DNA from: Alloscardovia macacae
GTDB lineage: Bacteria; Actinomycetota; Actinomycetes; Actinomycetales; Bifidobacteriaceae
DNA length: 64,000 nt
Assembly: GCF_002259705.1 (NCBI RefSeq)
Contig: NZ_MWWT01000005.1
Coordinates: forward strand, 186,001 to 250,000
Reading direction: 5' to 3'
Below the pieces are notes generated by a model. The model was not told where the DNA came from, did not search any database, and worked only from the letters and a program-made list of their open reading frames with translations. Shown here one piece after another: positions 36,762-46,900 of this stretch (within the stretch, counting starts at the first letter, position 1; each line of letters begins with the position of its first letter). Position numbers and translations under genes: made by a program.

Positions 36762-38282
36762 ATGACTGACTTCAACTCTCTGATTTCGCAGACCCCAGGC
36801 TACGATGCTGAGGATAAAAACCGTCTGCACTCGCTCATAGCAGACTGGCAGATTATAGCGGATTTAACCTTCTCTGACTTACTGCTCGTCATTCCGCCGA
36901 GTATGGATGATGCAGGGGATATGTCGCGGTTCATTATAGCGAACCAGTGCCGCCCATCTACGGTTATTACGCGCATCGCCGAGGACTGGGTGGGGAAGAA
37001 TCCAGAGCCGGACCTTCTTCCGCTTCTTTCTCACACGTGGAATTCGAATAATCTCTCGCGTATGGATCACTATCGTGTGGTCGATGGTGTTTCTGTATGT
37101 GATGTGGCTACTCCGGTTATCCGAAATGGTCGTGTCATCGCCATGGTGGTGCGTGAGACGAATATGGATACGCGTGGAGATAATGGTCGTTATGAGATGA
37201 GTAGCATAGGCGTAGGAAAGCAGCTCTTCTACATGATTACCGATGGAGGTTTCCCATACCAGAACCGTCTGTCGCTGGCTCGAGGAAAGTACCGTCGTCA
37301 TGATCCTCGCGTAGCAGATGGATTCGTAGTTCTCGACGCTGAGGGAATAGTGCGCTATGCTGCTCCGAACGCTATCAGCAGTTTCAGGCGCATAGGTGTA
37401 TCTGGGGATATGGTCGGCCAGTCGTTCAGCAAGATAGTCACTGACCGCATCGACCAGCAGTCTCGCCTTCCTGAGGCTCTTCCTATGGTCGTGACGGGTA
37501 AGGCTGCTGCAGCAGCTGTGCTGGAAGCGAATAGCGCTGTTATATCGATGCGCTCGCTTCCTCTCGAATCTGAAGGGCGTCCTACGGGAGCGCTTGTTCT
37601 ATGCCGTGATATTACAGAACTACGCTGGAGAGAACGCCAGCTGGAGACGAAGGATGCCACTATCTCTGAAGTGCATCACCGTGTGAAGAATAATCTTCAG
37701 GCGGTGTCCTCGCTTCTGCGTCTTCAGGCACGCCGTACGAAGTCTGAGGAAGTACGCAAAGAGCTAGAAGAAGCGCAGAGGCGCATCGAAACCATAGCCG
37801 TGGTCCACGAGGGGCTGAGCCAGACAGCAGATGAAATAGTGGACTTTGATGTGGTCATTTCGAAGCTGCTACGGATGAGTGTGGACCTCGCATCGCGCCA
37901 GGATCAGCATATAGACATCTCGTATGTAGGAAAGTTCGGTATGATGCCTGCTCAGGATGCGACGCCACTATCCCTCATTCTTACTGAGCTTATGACGAAC
38001 TGTGTGGAGCATGGTTTCGAGAATCTCGAAACCGGGAACATCCAGATATCGGTGGGACGTGCGGGAAATGACCTGAACATCGTTATCGAAGATAATGGTG
38101 AAGGAATAGACGCAGAAGCAGATGCAGATATGATGTCGGCAAAGTCATCTGGTTCGGGCTTGGGTACACAGATAGTGAATACTTTCGTGAAGAATGACTT
38201 TAATGGATCTATCCACTGGGCTCCGGGCCGAAATGGTGGTACACGCATCGAGATGACTATGTCGCTGCGCGCTGCTGAGTAA
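36762..38282 (+). CDS. pdtaS: Sensor histidine kinase PdtaS
   Basis: A 506-aa soluble kinase without membrane segments. An N-terminal GAF-like domain (~1-150), a PAS-like domain (~175-290) and a HisKA_2 dimerisation domain follow; EVHHRVKNNLQAVSSLLRLQARR holds the phosphorylated His at 305/306. The ATPase domain shows LTELMTNCVEHGF (N box), EDNGEGID and SGSGLGTQIV. In mycobacteria PdtaS phosphorylates PdtaR, an ANTAR antiterminator RNA-binding protein. No pdtaR gene is in this window. It faces whiB1, the same gene pair as in Mycobacterium. Confidence 0.92.
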   Translation: MTDFNSLISQTPGYDAEDKNRLHSLIADWQIIADLTFSDLLLVIPPSMDDAGDMSRFIIANQCRPSTVITRIAEDWVGKNPEPDLLPLLSHTWNSNNLSRMDHYRVVDGVSVCDVATPVIRNGRVIAMVVRETNMDTRGDNGRYEMSSIGVGKQLFYMITDGGFPYQNRLSLARGKYRRHDPRVADGFVVLDAEGIVRYAAPNAISSFRRIGVSGDMVGQSFSKIVTDRIDQQSRLPEALPMVVTGKAAAAAVLEANSAVISMRSLPLESEGRPTGALVLCRDITELRWRERQLETKDATISEVHHRVKNNLQAVSSLLRLQARRTKSEEVRKELEEAQRRIETIAVVHEGLSQTADEIVDFDVVISKLLRMSVDLASRQDQHIDISYVGKFGMMPAQDATPLSLILTELMTNCVEHGFENLETGNIQISVGRAGNDLNIVIEDNGEGIDAEADADMMSAKSSGSGLGTQIVNTFVKNDFNGSIHWAPGRNGGTRIEMTMSLRAAE

Positions 38283-38310
38283 ACCGGATACAGAGTAAAC
38301 CGGATACAGA

Positions 38311-38363
38311 CTCTATAGTGTGAGGGGTCTCGTTACCATAACGAGACCCCTCACACTATAGAG
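38311..38363. terminator. Perfect 25-bp hairpin between convergent pdtaS and whiB1
   Basis: Arms at 38311-38335 and 38339-38363 are perfect inverted copies around a 3-nt loop (CCA). It should end both convergent transcripts. The stem is twice the usual length and there is no strong T-tract on the plus strand. Confidence 0.85.
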
Positions 38364-38383
38364 TCATAAAACATCGCGTACGC

Positions 38384-38665
38384 TTAATGCGTATAACCCA
38401 TTCCCGTAGTAGTGCGGCGAGCTCGCATAGCGCGACGCTTCAGCGCGCGACGCTCATCTTCGCTCATACCACCCCATACACCATAGTCTTGGTTCGTGTC
38501 GAGCGCGGTGCGCAGGCAGGAATCGATGACTTCGCACGAACGGCATACTGTTTTCGCTTCTTCTATCTGCTGGTATGCAGCGCCTGTATTACCGACAGGG
38601 AAGAAGAGCTCAGGATCCTTATCACGGCATGCGGCTTTCGCACGCCAATCATAGGAACTGCTCAT
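38384..38665 (-). CDS. whiB1: WhiB-family iron-sulfur transcription factor (WhiB1-like)
   Basis: A 93-aa protein with four conserved cysteines (AACRDKDPELFF, then VCRSCEVIDSC) that hold a [4Fe-4S] cluster, followed by the GVWGG turn and a basic tail (ERRALKRRAMRARR). The pattern fits WhiB1, an essential NO-sensitive regulator that binds sigma region 4. It sits 10 bp behind the FtsK-like gene, so the two are probably co-transcribed, and convergent to pdtaS. Confidence 0.93.
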   Translation of the reverse strand: MSSSYDWRAKAACRDKDPELFFPVGNTGAAYQQIEEAKTVCRSCEVIDSCLRTALDTNQDYGVWGGMSEDERRALKRRAMRARRTTTGMGYTH

Positions 38666-38675
38666 GAGGCCTCCT

Positions 38676-40709
38676 CTAATCTTTTTCCTTCCTCATAGCA
38701 AACCACACATGGTCGAACTTTTCAAGACTTTTCTGAGAATTCGCAAAATTCTCTACATGAGTTCGCTTCACAGGATTTTCTGTAACTTCTACACGTGATG
38801 AGAAGAGCTGAGCATAAAAGCATGAAGGTCTCGACGATGGTGCATAGACGACAAAGCGGAGAGGATGGGGCTGAGGATAATCAGCAGTTATATCTTTAAC
38901 GGAAGCACTCATATGTTTCTCTGGAATCATCATAGAGGAGGCCAGATGTGCAGGAACGCAAAGCGTAGCAGTATCCCATAAGGCGCGGTCACTACCTGGC
39001 ACTCGTGAGAGAAAACGAGACCACTGGGATAGAGTAACCACGAGGAAGACACTTTCATCGCGAAGGAGGGCGCTGAGTTCTTCGGCCTGACGTATCGGAT
39101 CTGGCTCTACGAGAGTCAGTAGGCGTAGGGAACTGGTAGAGATGGGCGCTACCTCCTCAGACGCCTCAGACGCCTCAGACGATTCAGACGCCGAAGACGC
39201 CGATTCCACGAGCTCGAATGATTCAGTCAGGCTCTCTAATACCATACAGCCATCAGTCGCGTTCAGGCCACAGAAGACGAGGAGATGGCAGCAGGATGTG
39301 TCGAGAGTCCATAAGGTCCGCGTCATACCGTCATCCACCTCACCGACAGTGAGCTGGTAAGGGGTGTTCGAGGAATACTCTCGTAAGAGTATACGGGGCA
39401 GCGGCTCAGAAAAGAGCTCAGAGGCTGGATCTACGCGAAGAAATTCACATGCGAGGAGGCATGAGCGTAGGAGAGAGGAGGAATGATCATACGAAACGAC
39501 GCACAGAGGCTCTATATTCCCATCGCGGCAGCAGAAAGCAGCGCCAGGAAGTGTGGAAGGGATGCCAGCTGCACAGGGGGAGCCGAGCATATCTACGGAC
39601 TGCAGCGCATCGGTGACGCGTAAGCACAGATGAAGCGGCATATTCGCTTTGATATGGGAGCTGACCTGGTTCAAAGGATTTTGCGTGCAGAGAATAAAAT
39701 GCATGCCGAGAGAGCGACCAAGCGAGATGAGCGTAGCACACAGTGGCGCACAGTCAGGCAGACTATTAACGAGCGCGAAGAACTCGTCAGCGAGAATGAC
39801 CAGACGTGGTGGCGGAGCGCTGAGCTCACGTATATCTGCCACGTGTGCATCGTCGAGAAGCTTTTCGCGCAGTAGCATCTGCTCGTTCAGAGCTCTCAGA
39901 GCACGCCGAGCGTGTGCTATGTTCAGGTTCGAGACGCTACCAGCACAGTGGGGCAGAGAACGTGAGTGAGTAAACGTGGCTCCGCCTTTAAAGTCCAAGA
40001 AGATGAACTGGACGTCGGCTGGACTGTTTGCCTCAGCCAGAGCGTAGAGCCAGCGCTGTAGGAGGACGGATTTTCCTGAGCCAGTCGTCCCGGCGAGCAG
40101 CGCGTGTGGACCATCTGTACAGATATCTATCTGCGGTCCGGCGCCGAGACTGATGCGTGTGCTGGGAGCTAGCCATACGTGCACGAGACGCTGCCAGGTG
40201 GGTGCATGCTGGTTTCGTTCAAAGTTCCATTCTTCTACGTCATTCGCGAGCTCTGTCAGAGCATCGAGTGCCTGCTGGGAACGCTCAGCAGGCAGCTGTA
40301 GCTGTGAGTTTCTGCCTACTGGATCATCATCACGTCCTGTCGAAGGAGTCACATGCGTATCGTGCCCAGTCGAAAAGTCCTGTTCATTCCGAGTATTCCA
40401 CTGATCACATGCGGAGGCTACACCCATAATCGCGGAAGGAAGGAGAAAAACGAGGAACGTCCACTGTCCGTGCAGACACATCCACGCTGTCATGACGGCA
40501 TAGCTCACGAGAGGAGCGGTGAGCAGAGCACGACGTAGAAACTCACGTTTCCCGTCACCTCTACTGTGTCCTCGAAGTCTTTTTTCGTCACGCTGCGCTT
40601 GTCCACCTAAGCTCTGTACGGATGGTCCATACACATCGCTTCGGTTCCTGTTACGGAATAAAAAACTGGTCATGGCCCTACTGTAAACCGTAAAGCCATG
40701 ACCAGTCAT
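38676..40709 (-). CDS. Orphan FtsK/SpoIIIE (EccC-like) ATPase, membrane-anchored
   Basis: A 677-aa protein with two membrane segments (~61-80, 83-100) and an FtsK/SpoIIIE domain: Walker A GTTGSGKS (207-214), Walker B FIFLDFKGG (235-243) and the VILADEFFAL and FILCTQNPL motifs. The C-terminal part (HLLVFCGLNATDGCMVL) looks like a second ATPase domain that has lost its P-loop, an EccC-like layout. There is no FtsK gamma domain, and no WXG100/ESX genes are nearby, so it is neither standard FtsK nor a visible type VII system. A Ser/Glu repeat (SASESSEASEASEE) links the halves. Start is 40709 or 40673. Confidence 0.7.
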   Translation of the reverse strand: MTGHGFTVYSRAMTSFLFRNRNRSDVYGPSVQSLGGQAQRDEKRLRGHSRGDGKREFLRRALLTAPLVSYAVMTAWMCLHGQWTFLVFLLPSAIMGVASACDQWNTRNEQDFSTGHDTHVTPSTGRDDDPVGRNSQLQLPAERSQQALDALTELANDVEEWNFERNQHAPTWQRLVHVWLAPSTRISLGAGPQIDICTDGPHALLAGTTGSGKSVLLQRWLYALAEANSPADVQFIFLDFKGGATFTHSRSLPHCAGSVSNLNIAHARRALRALNEQMLLREKLLDDAHVADIRELSAPPPRLVILADEFFALVNSLPDCAPLCATLISLGRSLGMHFILCTQNPLNQVSSHIKANMPLHLCLRVTDALQSVDMLGSPCAAGIPSTLPGAAFCCRDGNIEPLCVVSYDHSSSLLRSCLLACEFLRVDPASELFSEPLPRILLREYSSNTPYQLTVGEVDDGMTRTLWTLDTSCCHLLVFCGLNATDGCMVLESLTESFELVESASSASESSEASEASEEVAPISTSSLRLLTLVEPDPIRQAEELSALLRDESVFLVVTLSQWSRFLSRVPGSDRALWDTATLCVPAHLASSMMIPEKHMSASVKDITADYPQPHPLRFVVYAPSSRPSCFYAQLFSSRVEVTENPVKRTHVENFANSQKSLEKFDHVWFAMRKEKD

Positions 40710-40755
40710 GCTCGGTGAGCATATGTGAACAGATGTGAGTAACCGTGTCGAACCC

Positions 40756-40811
40756 CTGTAGATAACTGTAGATAACTGGAGATAACTGTCGTCACCAGCG
40801 GGTTATCCACA
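40756..40811. promoter_or_regulatory. Cluster of DnaA-box-like sites
   Basis: Three direct 10-bp repeats (40756-40785) contain TGTAGATAA, TGTAGATAA and TGGAGATAA. On the minus strand the first two are one mismatch from the DnaA box TTATCCACA. A perfect TTATCCACA lies at 40803-40811 on the plus strand. The sites are one helical turn apart and lie upstream of the FtsK-like/whiB1 operon. Confidence 0.65.
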
Positions 40812-40819
40812 CACACTAC

Positions 40820-42286
40820 TCAGCCAGTGTATCCTCCCACAGTCGTACCCCCTGCTATGCTTCCATCATTCAGCTGCTGGAAGAGCTGGGTGTTTCGTGA
40901 AGCGTCGAGGTGAACGGCTGAGCCTATTCCGCCTGGCTCATAGTCGAGGTTATCGAAGTAGACACTCCCCGTCACCCCCTGTGCTCCCGTGGCATCTCGG
41001 AAGGCGAGAGCCATGGAGAGCATAGTAGCAGTGGAGGCATTCTTATCGACGGATAGCGCCTTAAAGGATGCTGAGGCTACTTTCATCGCCTTCGCAGGAT
41101 TCGCCAGAGTGCCTACGCTTGCGCTCTTTTTCATAATGGCGCTAATCACCTGGCGCTGACGCTTAGCTCGGCCTATATCTCCTTCAGGATCAGAGTAGCG
41201 CATACGCGCGAAAGCGAGAGATGTGGCGCCATCAGCTACGTGGCAGCCAGCAGTCCATACGAGGGAAGAGTTTGCGTCATTTACATCGGAGTCGTAGCAC
41301 AGTTCTACTCCGCCGAGAGCATCGACGATGCTCGCTATACCGTCGAATCCTATCTGGGCGACGTGGTCTATCTTTGTACCGGTTATGCCTTCCACGGTGC
41401 CTATGAGCGCATCATATCCCGCATACTGTGCCACGCCGTTTATCTTCATGCCCTGCCCTGCCACTTCGACATACGAATCACGTGGGATAGAGATGAGTGA
41501 GGCTGGGCCGCTTCGCGGCTTCGTGAGCACGAGGATGGTATCGTTTCTAAAACCAGTCACACCTGCTGCATCTGCACTTCCGAGGGTCTGGCCTTCGCGT
41601 GCATCGGACCCCAGGATGAGCCAGGAGTTCGCGCCAGAATTATCTGAAGAAGGCGTCAGATCTATGGTGCGGTTTAGCTGTCCATCTACCCAGAACCAGA
41701 GCCAGCCTCCGAAAGCGAGAAGAAGTGCGAGGATAATGGCTATGCTACGGCGCAGGATGCGTCCGCCTCGACTTCCACGGTAAGCGCGGGCTGCCGAGGA
41801 GGAATCGTGATCTATCCTTCCTCCGTTCCTTCCTCCGCCTTGGCTGTGATTATTCCCACGCGAGGAAACCGCCGGAGAAGATGGACGCGGGCGCTGTTCG
41901 CTCGGTGAAAAGCGTGGTGCGGCATCGTAACCTGCTGCACTGACCGTTCGAGACGATCCGCGAGACTGGCGCGACGGACGAGACTGCCGAGGAGAGAATG
42001 CCGGAGGAGTACTGCCTGAAGCACTGCCATCCTGTCCCGCGTGAGTCTGGCTACCCGTACCTTGCCCACCTGCACGCTGTGTACGCGAACGCACTGGAGC
42101 GAAGCTCGGCGGGGGAGTATGTGGGCCGGATCCAGAACTCGAAGTATGCGCAGAAGACGCCGAAGGTGCAGAAGAACCACCGTTAGCACTGCCTGAGCCT
42201 GAGCCTGAGCCACCAGTACGCTCAGTGCGTCGGTTACTCGCAGTATGTGCAGAGTTCTCGTTATTCTCGTTCAGTATTCTCGCCAT
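40820..42286 (-). CDS. LytR-CpsA-Psr family cell-wall ligase (1)
   Basis: A 488-aa protein with a ~180-residue disordered, Ser/Gly/Pro/Arg-rich cytoplasmic head, one membrane segment (SIAIILALLLAFGGWLWFWV) and an outer LCP domain: WLILGSDAREG, FRNDTILVLTKP, SLISIPRDSYVEV and LAFARMRYSDPEGDIGRAKRQRQVI hold the conserved Asp/Arg residues. LCP proteins transfer glycopolymers from lipid carriers to peptidoglycan. It lies 2 bp behind a second LCP gene. Confidence 0.93.
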   Translation of the reverse strand: MARILNENNENSAHTASNRRTERTGGSGSGSGSANGGSSAPSASSAHTSSSGSGPHTPPPSFAPVRSRTQRAGGQGTGSQTHAGQDGSASGSTPPAFSPRQSRPSRQSRGSSRTVSAAGYDAAPRFSPSEQRPRPSSPAVSSRGNNHSQGGGRNGGRIDHDSSSAARAYRGSRGGRILRRSIAIILALLLAFGGWLWFWVDGQLNRTIDLTPSSDNSGANSWLILGSDAREGQTLGSADAAGVTGFRNDTILVLTKPRSGPASLISIPRDSYVEVAGQGMKINGVAQYAGYDALIGTVEGITGTKIDHVAQIGFDGIASIVDALGGVELCYDSDVNDANSSLVWTAGCHVADGATSLAFARMRYSDPEGDIGRAKRQRQVISAIMKKSASVGTLANPAKAMKVASASFKALSVDKNASTATMLSMALAFRDATGAQGVTGSVYFDNLDYEPGGIGSAVHLDASRNTQLFQQLNDGSIAGGTTVGGYTG

Positions 42287-42288
42287 AA

Positions 42289-43764
42289 TCAGCTCTTAAT
42301 TCCGCATACAGTGTAGTTCAGGTATTCATCGGCCAGACCTATGGACCATCCTGTCGTCGGATTATGAATGACGCCAGAATCCTTATCCACATATCCGCCG
42401 GTCTTTGGATCGATGAGAGTTCCATCAGCTTGGGTCATCAGACCCGTATTCGGGTCTACAGTGGACGCGTTTTCCGTCGATGAGGTAGACGAGGAGGTAG
42501 ACGAGCTCGTAGATGAGTCCGTGGTCGTCTGCTGGGACTGCGACTGAGACTGAGACTGGCTCTGCTGCGTCTGCGACTGAGACTGCTGAGCCTGCGTCCG
42601 CGTGTTCGTGCTCGAATCCGTCGTACCGGACGTAGAAGAGGAAGACTCGCTGCCATCATCAGACAGTGGTCGGTCTTCCTGTATGCGTGTCCAGAGCTCG
42701 TCTGCTCCGGATGTCCACACGACGCGGTTTGCATCCTGAGACCATGTCGTTACTGGGACGGTCTGCGAGTAGATGCTCGCTACTTTAAAGCTCTTAAGGC
42801 TGTTCGCCAGACCTATGAGTATATTCGTGTCTGCCAGCCCGGAAGAGATGTTCAAGGACTTGAGTGCAGTAGTGGACAGCTGGAAGAGCTTATCGAAGTT
42901 CGTGAGGATGTTCTGCTTGAGTGCCTCGCGGAGCAGCATCTTAATGAGGTACTGCTGGCGCACGGTGCGCATAATGTCCGAGCCATCGCCGAGGCCGTGG
43001 CGCACGCGAGCGAACTGGGTCGCATCCGTACCATTTAGGTGGTTCAGGCCGCGAGAAAGAGTCAGATTCGCGTCACGGTCAGAGAAGTCCTGGCTGATGC
43101 ACACATCCACACCGCCCAAGGCATCTATCATATTTTTCAGGCCGCCGAAGTCCACAGTGATGAACTGCGAGATGTTCAGTCCTGTCAGTGCATTTACAGC
43201 GCTGACTGTGCAGCTGGCTGCTGAGGCGAGATTTCCGCCACGGTCGTAGGCAGTGGCGAAGACGGAGTTAAACATAATGTTTCGCTGCGCAGGGATAGTT
43301 CCATTCGAGGTTTCGCAGCTTGGCACGGAGACGATGGAGTCGCGCGGGATGGACACTATGTCTATGAACTGGCGGTTTGCAGAGATATGCACCACCATGG
43401 TCGTGTCTGCTTGGTGGTTTCCTACGTCGTTTGATCCGCCGATGGCTTGGTTTTCTGCACCGTCGCGACTGTCGGTGCCGAGCAGAAGAATGTTCAGTGC
43501 TTTACCTGAGTTCGGGTCCACTATCTCTTGCTTCACGTTCTTCTGGGCTATGAGGTCTACGCGTGCTTCGTTTACCGTGCTGACCAGCTGCGCATAGACC
43601 GTGCTGAATATGCTTCCTGCGAAGACGAGGATGCCGACGAGGAGGACTGCTATAGCTTTCCACCAGGAGAATGGAGCGCGGTATCCGTGCGTGTGCGATG
43701 GAGCAGAGAGCACCTTAGCTCTCTGTAGCTTTGTGCTGGAATGTTTCGATTTGCGTTGTGCCAC
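42289..43764 (-). CDS. LytR-CpsA-Psr family cell-wall ligase (2)
   Basis: A 491-aa protein: short basic head, a membrane segment (WWKAIAVLLVGILVFAGSIF), an LCP domain (LLLGTDSRDG, ADTTMVVHI, IVSIPRDSIV, QFARVRHGLGDGSDIMRTVRQQYLI), and a long Ser/Thr/Gln-rich low-complexity stretch (~395-450) before a conserved tail. The start GTG at 43764 is preceded by AAAGG; the longer reading frame upstream has no ribosome-binding site. It is the first gene of the two-gene LCP operon and divergent from the giant glycosyltransferase, so all three may build the cell envelope. Confidence 0.92.
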   Translation of the reverse strand: MAQRKSKHSSTKLQRAKVLSAPSHTHGYRAPFSWWKAIAVLLVGILVFAGSIFSTVYAQLVSTVNEARVDLIAQKNVKQEIVDPNSGKALNILLLGTDSRDGAENQAIGGSNDVGNHQADTTMVVHISANRQFIDIVSIPRDSIVSVPSCETSNGTIPAQRNIMFNSVFATAYDRGGNLASAASCTVSAVNALTGLNISQFITVDFGGLKNMIDALGGVDVCISQDFSDRDANLTLSRGLNHLNGTDATQFARVRHGLGDGSDIMRTVRQQYLIKMLLREALKQNILTNFDKLFQLSTTALKSLNISSGLADTNILIGLANSLKSFKVASIYSQTVPVTTWSQDANRVVWTSGADELWTRIQEDRPLSDDGSESSSSTSGTTDSSTNTRTQAQQSQSQTQQSQSQSQSQSQQTTTDSSTSSSTSSSTSSTENASTVDPNTGLMTQADGTLIDPKTGGYVDKDSGVIHNPTTGWSIGLADEYLNYTVCGIKS

Positions 43765-43937
43765 GGACGCGCCTTTCCTTATGCAGGTTCTTCTTATCCC
43801 TAATCTAGATAGTTTATAGACTGACCCAGAGAATGGGGAAGCTATGTGCACGTATCTCCACATTTTACGCGCACGCTGTAGATGTGCGCGGGCACACGCT
43901 ATGATGGGAGGAGACGAATATATGAAGGTGGATAGGC
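43765..43937. promoter_or_regulatory. Divergent promoter region, LCP operon and glycosyltransferase
   Basis: The 173-bp gap must drive both directions. TATGAT at 43900-43905 is a possible -10 box for the glycosyltransferase; the -35 box is poor. No operator was recognised. Confidence 0.4.
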
Positions 43938-46900
43938 GTGAAAAGATTACATCACAGTACGGAGGTTATCCGCGCTGCCGATACGCGTGAGACGGTGAGC
44001 GTCGCGCGCGCTGTCCTGCAGGCCGTTCAGAGCGTAGAGACGTCGCGTCCGGTTTTAGATGCGCGGACGGCTCAGTTGCGCGCTTCTGAGAGGTCAATTG
44101 ACCCTACTCTTGCAGCAGTCGTTACTGTAGAAAAAGACACGCGCTACCTCGCGCAGACGCTGACGGCGGTGCTGCGCCAGACGGTGCTGCCAGGAAGCGT
44201 CATCCTCGTGCAGTGTACGGGGGCAGAAGCACTGCAGAAGGATGCGCAGTCTGAGCAGCTCATGCTCACCACTGCGCTCGAATCCGCTCCTACTGCCGTG
44301 CACGTCGTGACGCTCGAATCCGCGCATTCCTGGGCGGGTGCCGTCACAGCCGGCGTAAACGAGGCTGCAGAACGCGGCATGATCTCGAACTCAGTGGAGT
44401 TCCTCTGGTTCCTGCATGATGACTCGCGTCCACTTCAGGATAATTATGTAGACCTTCTCAACGAGGTACGGCATAATAACTCCACAGCATCCTTCATCAG
44501 CTCCAAGCAGCTGAGCTGGGACGGGGAAGTGCTCCAGAACGTAGGATACTTCGCACGCTCAGGACACAGGCTCACTACTCTCGTCGTGGATGGCGAGCCG
44601 GATCAAGATCAGTACGACTCGCATCAGGATGTGTACGCAGCATCACTTACCGGAGCTTTCGTGCGCCGAGCGGACTGGATGCGCCTCGGCGGATTCACGT
44701 CTGCGGCGCAACCACACACAGGACAGCGCCGTACGCGAGGAACTCGCGGAACACACGGTGCTCATGCCGTGGCTGGCACGTACGGCGTGTCGCGTGATTT
44801 CGGACGGCGTGTCTCGCGCTCAGGTGGGCGTGTCATCGTCGAACCGCGAGCGCGCATAGGGCATCGTCGTGCCCGTCTGGAAGGAGTGCGCACGAATCGC
44901 GGAACAGTGCACCCTGTCCAGCATGAGGATTTGCGCACCTTTAAAAATACCGCATTAGCACAGAAAGCCGCGCGCGACACCTTCTACTACTCGGATATGA
45001 GTATGCTGCGCTGGATCTATATATGGCCTCTGAGTATCCTTCTTTCTCTCGTACGTGCAGTCAGCGGTTTTATCCACAAGCAGCCGTATGAGGCACTCTG
45101 TGAGCTTCTTCTTCCGTGGTATATGCTCACTCACCTCGGTGCTGCTCTGACTCAGCGGCGTATGCTCGCTAGTGTTCAGAAGACGACGGTGTCCCAGCTG
45201 AGCCAGTCTGGTCAGGTAGTTGCTACTGCGGACCAGCTGCGCGTTCTTCGTGATCATGAAGCAGACCTGACGTCCCAGCAAAGCCGCAGCATTATGAGCC
45301 CTATGGTGCGCAAACACGTGCGTAATCTGGCTCGTCGACGCTATGCCTGGCTCGCTGGAGCTGCTCTCGTCACCTTCGTGGCGAATGTGGCTGTCCATTT
45401 TACAGCACTGCGCGGGATAGTAGCGGGAAGCCACCTCGCTTCATCGACGCTCGTGTCCACGGCTTCGACCACGCGGGAGCTCTTTGAGGCTGCTACGACG
45501 GTCTATAGTTTCGGGGATATATCGGGCACGCCACTGCCATCCTCGCCATTCTTGCTTCTTTATGCGCTGGCATCACTGTTCACATTCGGACACGCGTATG
45601 CTACGAGTGCGCTTATACTCGTGGTCAGTGTTCCTGCAGCCTTGATGAGCATGTGGGCACTGGCTGGAGTCTTTACGCGTTCGAATCTCGCACGCATTAC
45701 TCTGGCTATGACTTGGGTAGCGTCGGGATATGGTACAGGAATCTTCCTGAACGGGAATCTTCCGCTTATGGTCGTCTATGCTGTACTGCCAGCGGCCGTG
45801 GCGTTTACTGCGAAGGCTGTGGGTGTCTACCAGACGGAAGATCCTATCGAGTCTGAGCCCTCTGTGCAGGCTGCAGCGTGGTCTGCGCTGTGCTACGCTA
45901 TCGTGTGTGTGTGTGAGCCAGCATATATCCTTCTGCTCGTAGTCGTAGGCATCGTTTCTGTGCTGGTCTGGCGTCGGCACGTCATTATGCTTGTTTCGCT
46001 TCTGCTACCATCCGTGCTGGTTCTCCTGCCTACGTTCGTGAGTGTAGTGCGTGCGCCCCAGACATTCGGACAGCTGTTCGCAGATGTGACCACCGGTGTG
46101 TCGGGACTGGGTACGGTACGCGGAAGTGATCCGCTTCGCTCTCTGCTTGGCGTGTTCCTCCCGGCGAATACCTCGCTGATATCGCTGGGTATGCCTTCAG
46201 GCGTGGCATCTGCTGTGGTTCTTGTGGCCTGTGTCGCGGGTGCTGCTCTGCTCGTTCTTTCCGTCATGGCGCTGGCTGTACCGTCTGCGCTCGGCACGTC
46301 GCGCACTCTGTGGCTTACTCTGGCGTGTGCTGCTTTCCTAGCTGCTTTCGCTCCGAGTGTGGCGGTGGCGCTCGGAGATTCAGGTGTTCTGTATGCATCC
46401 GTTCTGCCGGCTGGGCTCGTCATGCTGCTGTGCATTCTTACGTGCGCGGCTATCCTGAGCGGTCCTGCTCGAGCCCAATTCATCCCTATCCTGGCGAAAG
46501 ATAAACGTCAGTTTGCTGGACACCTCGAAGGCGTCTCAGAAAAGGAAAGCTCGAAGGGACGCATACTGTTCGGAATAAGTCGAGGACTCATCGTCGCGCT
46601 GTGTGTTCTTATGGTAGGCGTATGGACAGTGGGATCCGTGGCGAATACGCGCTCGTCTCAGGAGAATGCTCTCGTTTCGAGCTCTGCTACGCTACCTATA
46701 GTGGCACGTGAGTATGTGCAGGCAGAGCCGGGACGGCGTGTAGCAGTGGTACAGATGCAGGCAGATCAGCATCTGAGCTATTCCATTCTGCCAAGCGCAC
46801 ATGGGGACATCATTTTTTCCTCGGCAGCTCTGGACGCTTCACGCGTGGTACATACACAGTTCAGTACTGCAGAGATGAACGTGGGACAGGCCATAGCATC

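Noticed and set aside
42383-42391. DnaA-box consensus within an LCP gene, and another at 45070-45078 in the glycosyltransferase gene
   Set aside because: Single copies inside coding sequence with no neighbouring boxes; expected by chance.
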